Assembly: GCA_050692195.1 (NCBI GenBank)
Contig: JBOGVA010000009.1
Location: forward strand, 1-33,119
From: JBOGVA01 sp050692195
GTDB lineage: Bacteria; Actinomycetota; UBA4738
Direction: 5' to 3'
Length of the DNA: 33,119 nt
The position numbers and the translations under genes were made by a program. Positions within the stretch are counted from its first letter, which is position 1. Each line of letters starts with the position of its first letter. This document shows positions 31,044 through 33,119 of this stretch, one piece after another. The notes under the pieces are model-generated. The model ran no database searches. It had not been told where the DNA came from and was given only the letters and a program-made list of their open reading frames with translations.

Positions 31044-32189
31044 GTGTCCTGGTCGCTCATCGGCATCTTGATCCTGGGGTACCTCTTGTATCGCTACGCC
31101 CTGTACCCGTTCCGGATCATCGTGGCGCCCCTCCTCATCGCCCTGGTGATCGTGTACCTCCTGAACCCGATCGTCTCTCGACTTCAGGCCCGCGGGGTGT
31201 CCCGGATCCTCGGCACCCTGCTGACCTACATCGTGTTCCTGGGCGTGGTGGGAATCCTGCTCCGGTTCCTCATTCCAGTGGTGGCTCATCAGGTGTCGGG
31301 CTTCGTGGAATCCGTGCCGGACCTGCTTTCGAACGCATCGGTCGGACTCACCAGGCTGGCCCGGAGGCTGAACCTGAATGTCGACGCGAGCGACGTGTTC
31401 TCCGGCCTCAGCCCCGGCGGTGGGGCGGGCGGATTCATCTCACGCATCTTCAGCTTCACGGCCGGCGTGCTTCACGTGATGCTGATCGTCGTGTTCGGGA
31501 TCGTCGTGGGTTTCTACCTGTTGGTCGACCTGCCGAAGTTCCAGCGCTCCGCCATCGCGCTGATCCCGGCGAGACGGCACGACGAGGTCCTGTCGCTCCT
31601 GGAGAAGATGGGAGCGGCGCTGGGAGGATTCTTCCGCGGGCAGCTGCTCGTCGCGCTGTTCGTTGGGCTGGCGTCGATGCTTGCCCTCTACATCGTGGGC
31701 CTGCCCTATTGGGCGCTGGTGGGCGCGGTGGCGGGTCTCTTCAACCTCATCCCTCTGGTCGGCCCGTTCATCGGAGCCATCCCGGCCCTGTTCATAGCCT
31801 TCACCACTGACAGCAGCGCGGGGGTGCTGACTCTGGATCCCGGCTGGCCGCTCGCGATCGGTGCCTCGGTCGCCCTCCTGGTCGTGCAGCAGATCGACAA
31901 TCACATCGTCAGCCCGAACGTGGTGGCCCGGACGGTGAAGCTGCATCCCGTGACGGTGATGCTGGGATTGCTCGTCGGAGGGACCCTGCTCGGGCTGTGG
32001 GGGATGCTCCTCGCCGTTCCCGTGATCGCCGCGGCGAAGATCCTCGTCCTCCACGTGTGGGATACGAGGATGCAGTGGCCGCCGCCGTCGGCGGGAGAGG
32101 CGCGTGTGGCGGGGAAACCGGCGATCGCCGAACGGGAAGAGCCGGCCGGGCCCGAGGAGCGTCACTCGGTTCCCACCCGCTCCCTGTAG
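31044..32189 (+). CDS. AI-2E family (PerM/TqsA-like) membrane permease
   Basis: A 381-residue membrane protein with the AI-2E/DUF20 layout: about three N-terminal helices, a soluble helical insertion (about 85-130), then a C-terminal bundle. FNLIPLVGPFIGAIPA (about 233-248) and the later VVQQIDNHIVSPNVVART (about 276-293) are the best-conserved family motifs. Members export varied solutes; the quorum-signal role applies to few of them. The GTG at 31044 is 45 bases after the RsbW-like stop; no in-frame ATG or GTG precedes it before that stop. A charged tail of about 35 residues follows the last helix. Confidence 0.92.
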   Translation: MSWSLIGILILGYLLYRYALYPFRIIVAPLLIALVIVYLLNPIVSRLQARGVSRILGTLLTYIVFLGVVGILLRFLIPVVAHQVSGFVESVPDLLSNASVGLTRLARRLNLNVDASDVFSGLSPGGGAGGFISRIFSFTAGVLHVMLIVVFGIVVGFYLLVDLPKFQRSAIALIPARRHDEVLSLLEKMGAALGGFFRGQLLVALFVGLASMLALYIVGLPYWALVGAVAGLFNLIPLVGPFIGAIPALFIAFTTDSSAGVLTLDPGWPLAIGASVALLVVQQIDNHIVSPNVVARTVKLHPVTVMLGLLVGGTLLGLWGMLLAVPVIAAAKILVLHVWDTRMQWPPPSAGEARVAGKPAIAEREEPAGPEERHSVPTRSL

Positions 32190-32222
32190 GCCTCCGCCGG
32201 AGCCCAAGGAAGGGACCTGCGC

Positions 32223-32254
32223 TTGGGGGAGCCGCCGTGAGGCTCCGCTATAAT
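32223..32254 (+). promoter_or_regulatory. hppA promoter with consensus TATAAT and overlapping inverted repeat
   Basis: A perfect TATAAT (32249-32254) lies 68 bases before the hppA ATG. A TTGGGG at 32223-32228 would be a weak -35 with a 20-base spacer. The spacer holds the inverted repeat GGAGCC (32228-32233) - 7 bases - GGCTCC (32241-32246), ending two bases before the -10. It could be an operator, or the terminator stem of the upstream permease gene, although no T-run follows. Confidence 0.6.
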
Positions 32255-32322
32255 GCCCGCCGACCAGCAGCTTTGCGCCCCTCGCGGTGCCGTCCACACC
32301 GAAAACAGGAGGACTCTTCGAG

Positions 32323-33119
32323 ATGCCGTTCCTCGCGCAGGAGGGTGGCGCCATCGATGCCGTGTTCCGGTCCTTCGAGAACAACGCCCTCTGGGTCATC
32401 TTCGCTGTCTCGCTCCTGGCGCTCTTCGTGGCCCTGTACTTCAGCCGGGAGGTGCTCGCCGCTCCCGAGGGGACCGAGAAGATGCGAGAGATCGCCCGCG
32501 CCATCCAGGTGGGGAGCCGGGCCTACCTGAACCGCCAGTTCCGCACCCTCGCCGTCTTCCTGGCGATCCTCATGGTGGCGCTGTTCTTCGTGCTCCCGGC
32601 GCAGAGCACCCCGACGCACTCCGAGCTGTCGATCCGGCTGGGTCGCTCCATCGCGTTCATCCTCGGCGCAGGCTTCTCTGCCATCACCGGATTCACCGGG
32701 ATGTGGCTGGCTGTGCGGGGCAACGTCCGGGTAGCCAACGCCGCTCGCGAAAGCGGCCTTCGCCGGGCACTGCGCCTGGCTTTCCGCACGGGTGGGGTGG
32801 CCGGGATGTTCACGGTGGGCCTCGGCCTGCTGGGCGCCACCGTCATCCTCATCATCTACAAACAGGACGCGGCGAGCGTGCTGGTGGGCTTCGGCTTCGG
32901 CGGGGCGCTCCTGGCGATGTTCATGCGGGTGGGCGGAGGCATCTTCACCAAGGCGGCCGACGTGGGAGCGGACCTCGTGGGGAAGGTGGAGAAGGGCATC
33001 CCCGAGGACGACCCTCGCAACGCCGCCACGATCGCCGACAACGTGGGCGACAACGTGGGCGACTGCGCCGGGATGGCGGCCGACCTGTTCGAGTCCTACG
33101 AGGTGACCCTGGTGGCGTC
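32323..33119 (+). CDS. hppA: membrane-bound proton- or sodium-pumping pyrophosphatase (3' end beyond window)
   Basis: Couples hydrolysis of pyrophosphate to ion transport across the membrane. The 265 visible residues cover the first helices and the cytoplasmic GGGIFTKAADVGADLVGKVE and GIPEDDPRNAATIADNVGDN-type segments that bind Mg-pyrophosphate (DxxxDxxxD pattern), then VGDCAGMAADLFESYE. The normal length is about 650-800, so most of the protein lies beyond the right edge. Proton versus sodium specificity and potassium dependence are set by residues mostly beyond the edge. The ATG at 32323 has AGGAGG about ten bases upstream and a consensus -10 at 32249-32254. It lies near bldG as in Streptomyces, from memory. 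Confidence 0.97.
   Translation, partial: MPFLAQEGGAIDAVFRSFENNALWVIFAVSLLALFVALYFSREVLAAPEGTEKMREIARAIQVGSRAYLNRQFRTLAVFLAILMVALFFVLPAQSTPTHSELSIRLGRSIAFILGAGFSAITGFTGMWLAVRGNVRVANAARESGLRRALRLAFRTGGVAGMFTVGLGLLGATVILIIYKQDAASVLVGFGFGGALLAMFMRVGGGIFTKAADVGADLVGKVEKGIPEDDPRNAATIADNVGDNVGDCAGMAADLFESYEVTLVA

Overview
The window is a GC-rich, gene-dense bacterial chromosome segment. I see no tRNA, rRNA, CRISPR array, insertion sequence or gene-free stretch longer than about 300 bases. Gene content and order point to Actinomycetota, probably an uncultured, deep-branching lineage. Three blocks match arrangements I recall from cultured actinobacteria: the Mycobacterium pcnA-mutT4-DUF6049-murJ-sigM-rsmA-trxB2 block, the ino1-PadR pair, and the Streptomyces helicase-bldG-anti-sigma-hppA neighbourhood.

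Region 1 (1-9285, all minus strand; transcription runs right to left). It encodes a Nudix hydrolase, a TauE/SafE permease, a DUF6049 secreted protein, the lipid II flippase MurJ, a small TadE-like membrane protein, a Ser/Thr kinase with an extracytoplasmic discoidin-like domain, an ECF sigma factor, its zinc-finger anti-sigma factor, and thioredoxin reductase (cut by the left edge). Starts and stops overlap at several junctions. This is a cell-envelope and redox-stress module. As I recall, in M. tuberculosis MurJ is fused to a pseudokinase plus extracellular domain; here that part is a separate protein with an intact-looking kinase active site.

Region 2 (9305-12554). A YbaK-type tRNA deacylase, an apparent type II restriction endonuclease with its SPPY DNA methyltransferase, and a 63-residue KGG-repeat stress protein sit where Mycobacterium has mutT4 directly next to pcnA. 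The KGG gene is preceded by a sequence resembling a general-stress (SigB/SigF) promoter.

Region 3 (12552-18902). It holds the CCA-adding/poly(A) polymerase gene pcnA, a short PuuD-like membrane protein, the nickel superoxide dismutase sodN with its divergent processing peptidase sodX, an MFS protein with a soluble C-terminal domain, inositol-1-phosphate synthase ino1, and a PadR regulator. Upstream of PadR are three AT-rich palindromes spaced exactly 13 bp apart, a likely operator.

Region 4 (18942-24206). It holds an MFS transporter (minus), then a plus-strand run of an alkaline-phosphatase-superfamily phosphodiesterase, a Wzx-like flippase and a probable lipoprotein, which may build or modify a surface glycan or lipid.

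Region 5 (24207-33119). A minus-strand series (unknown membrane-anchored protein, LytR-CpsA-Psr ligase, CaCA-type exchanger, Hrq1/MrfA-like helicase, LOG-fold protein) lies beside a plus-strand series (BldG-like STAS antagonist, RsbW-like protein with a degenerate ATP site, AI-2E-family permease, and membrane pyrophosphatase hppA, cut by the right edge).

Several genes (kinase, ybaK, pcnA, the unknown gene at 30101, bldG) lack a clear ribosome-binding site and carry a TANNNT -10-like hexamer 7-9 nt before the start codon, as expected for leaderless mRNAs in actinobacteria. All functional calls are from reading the sequence; no search was run.
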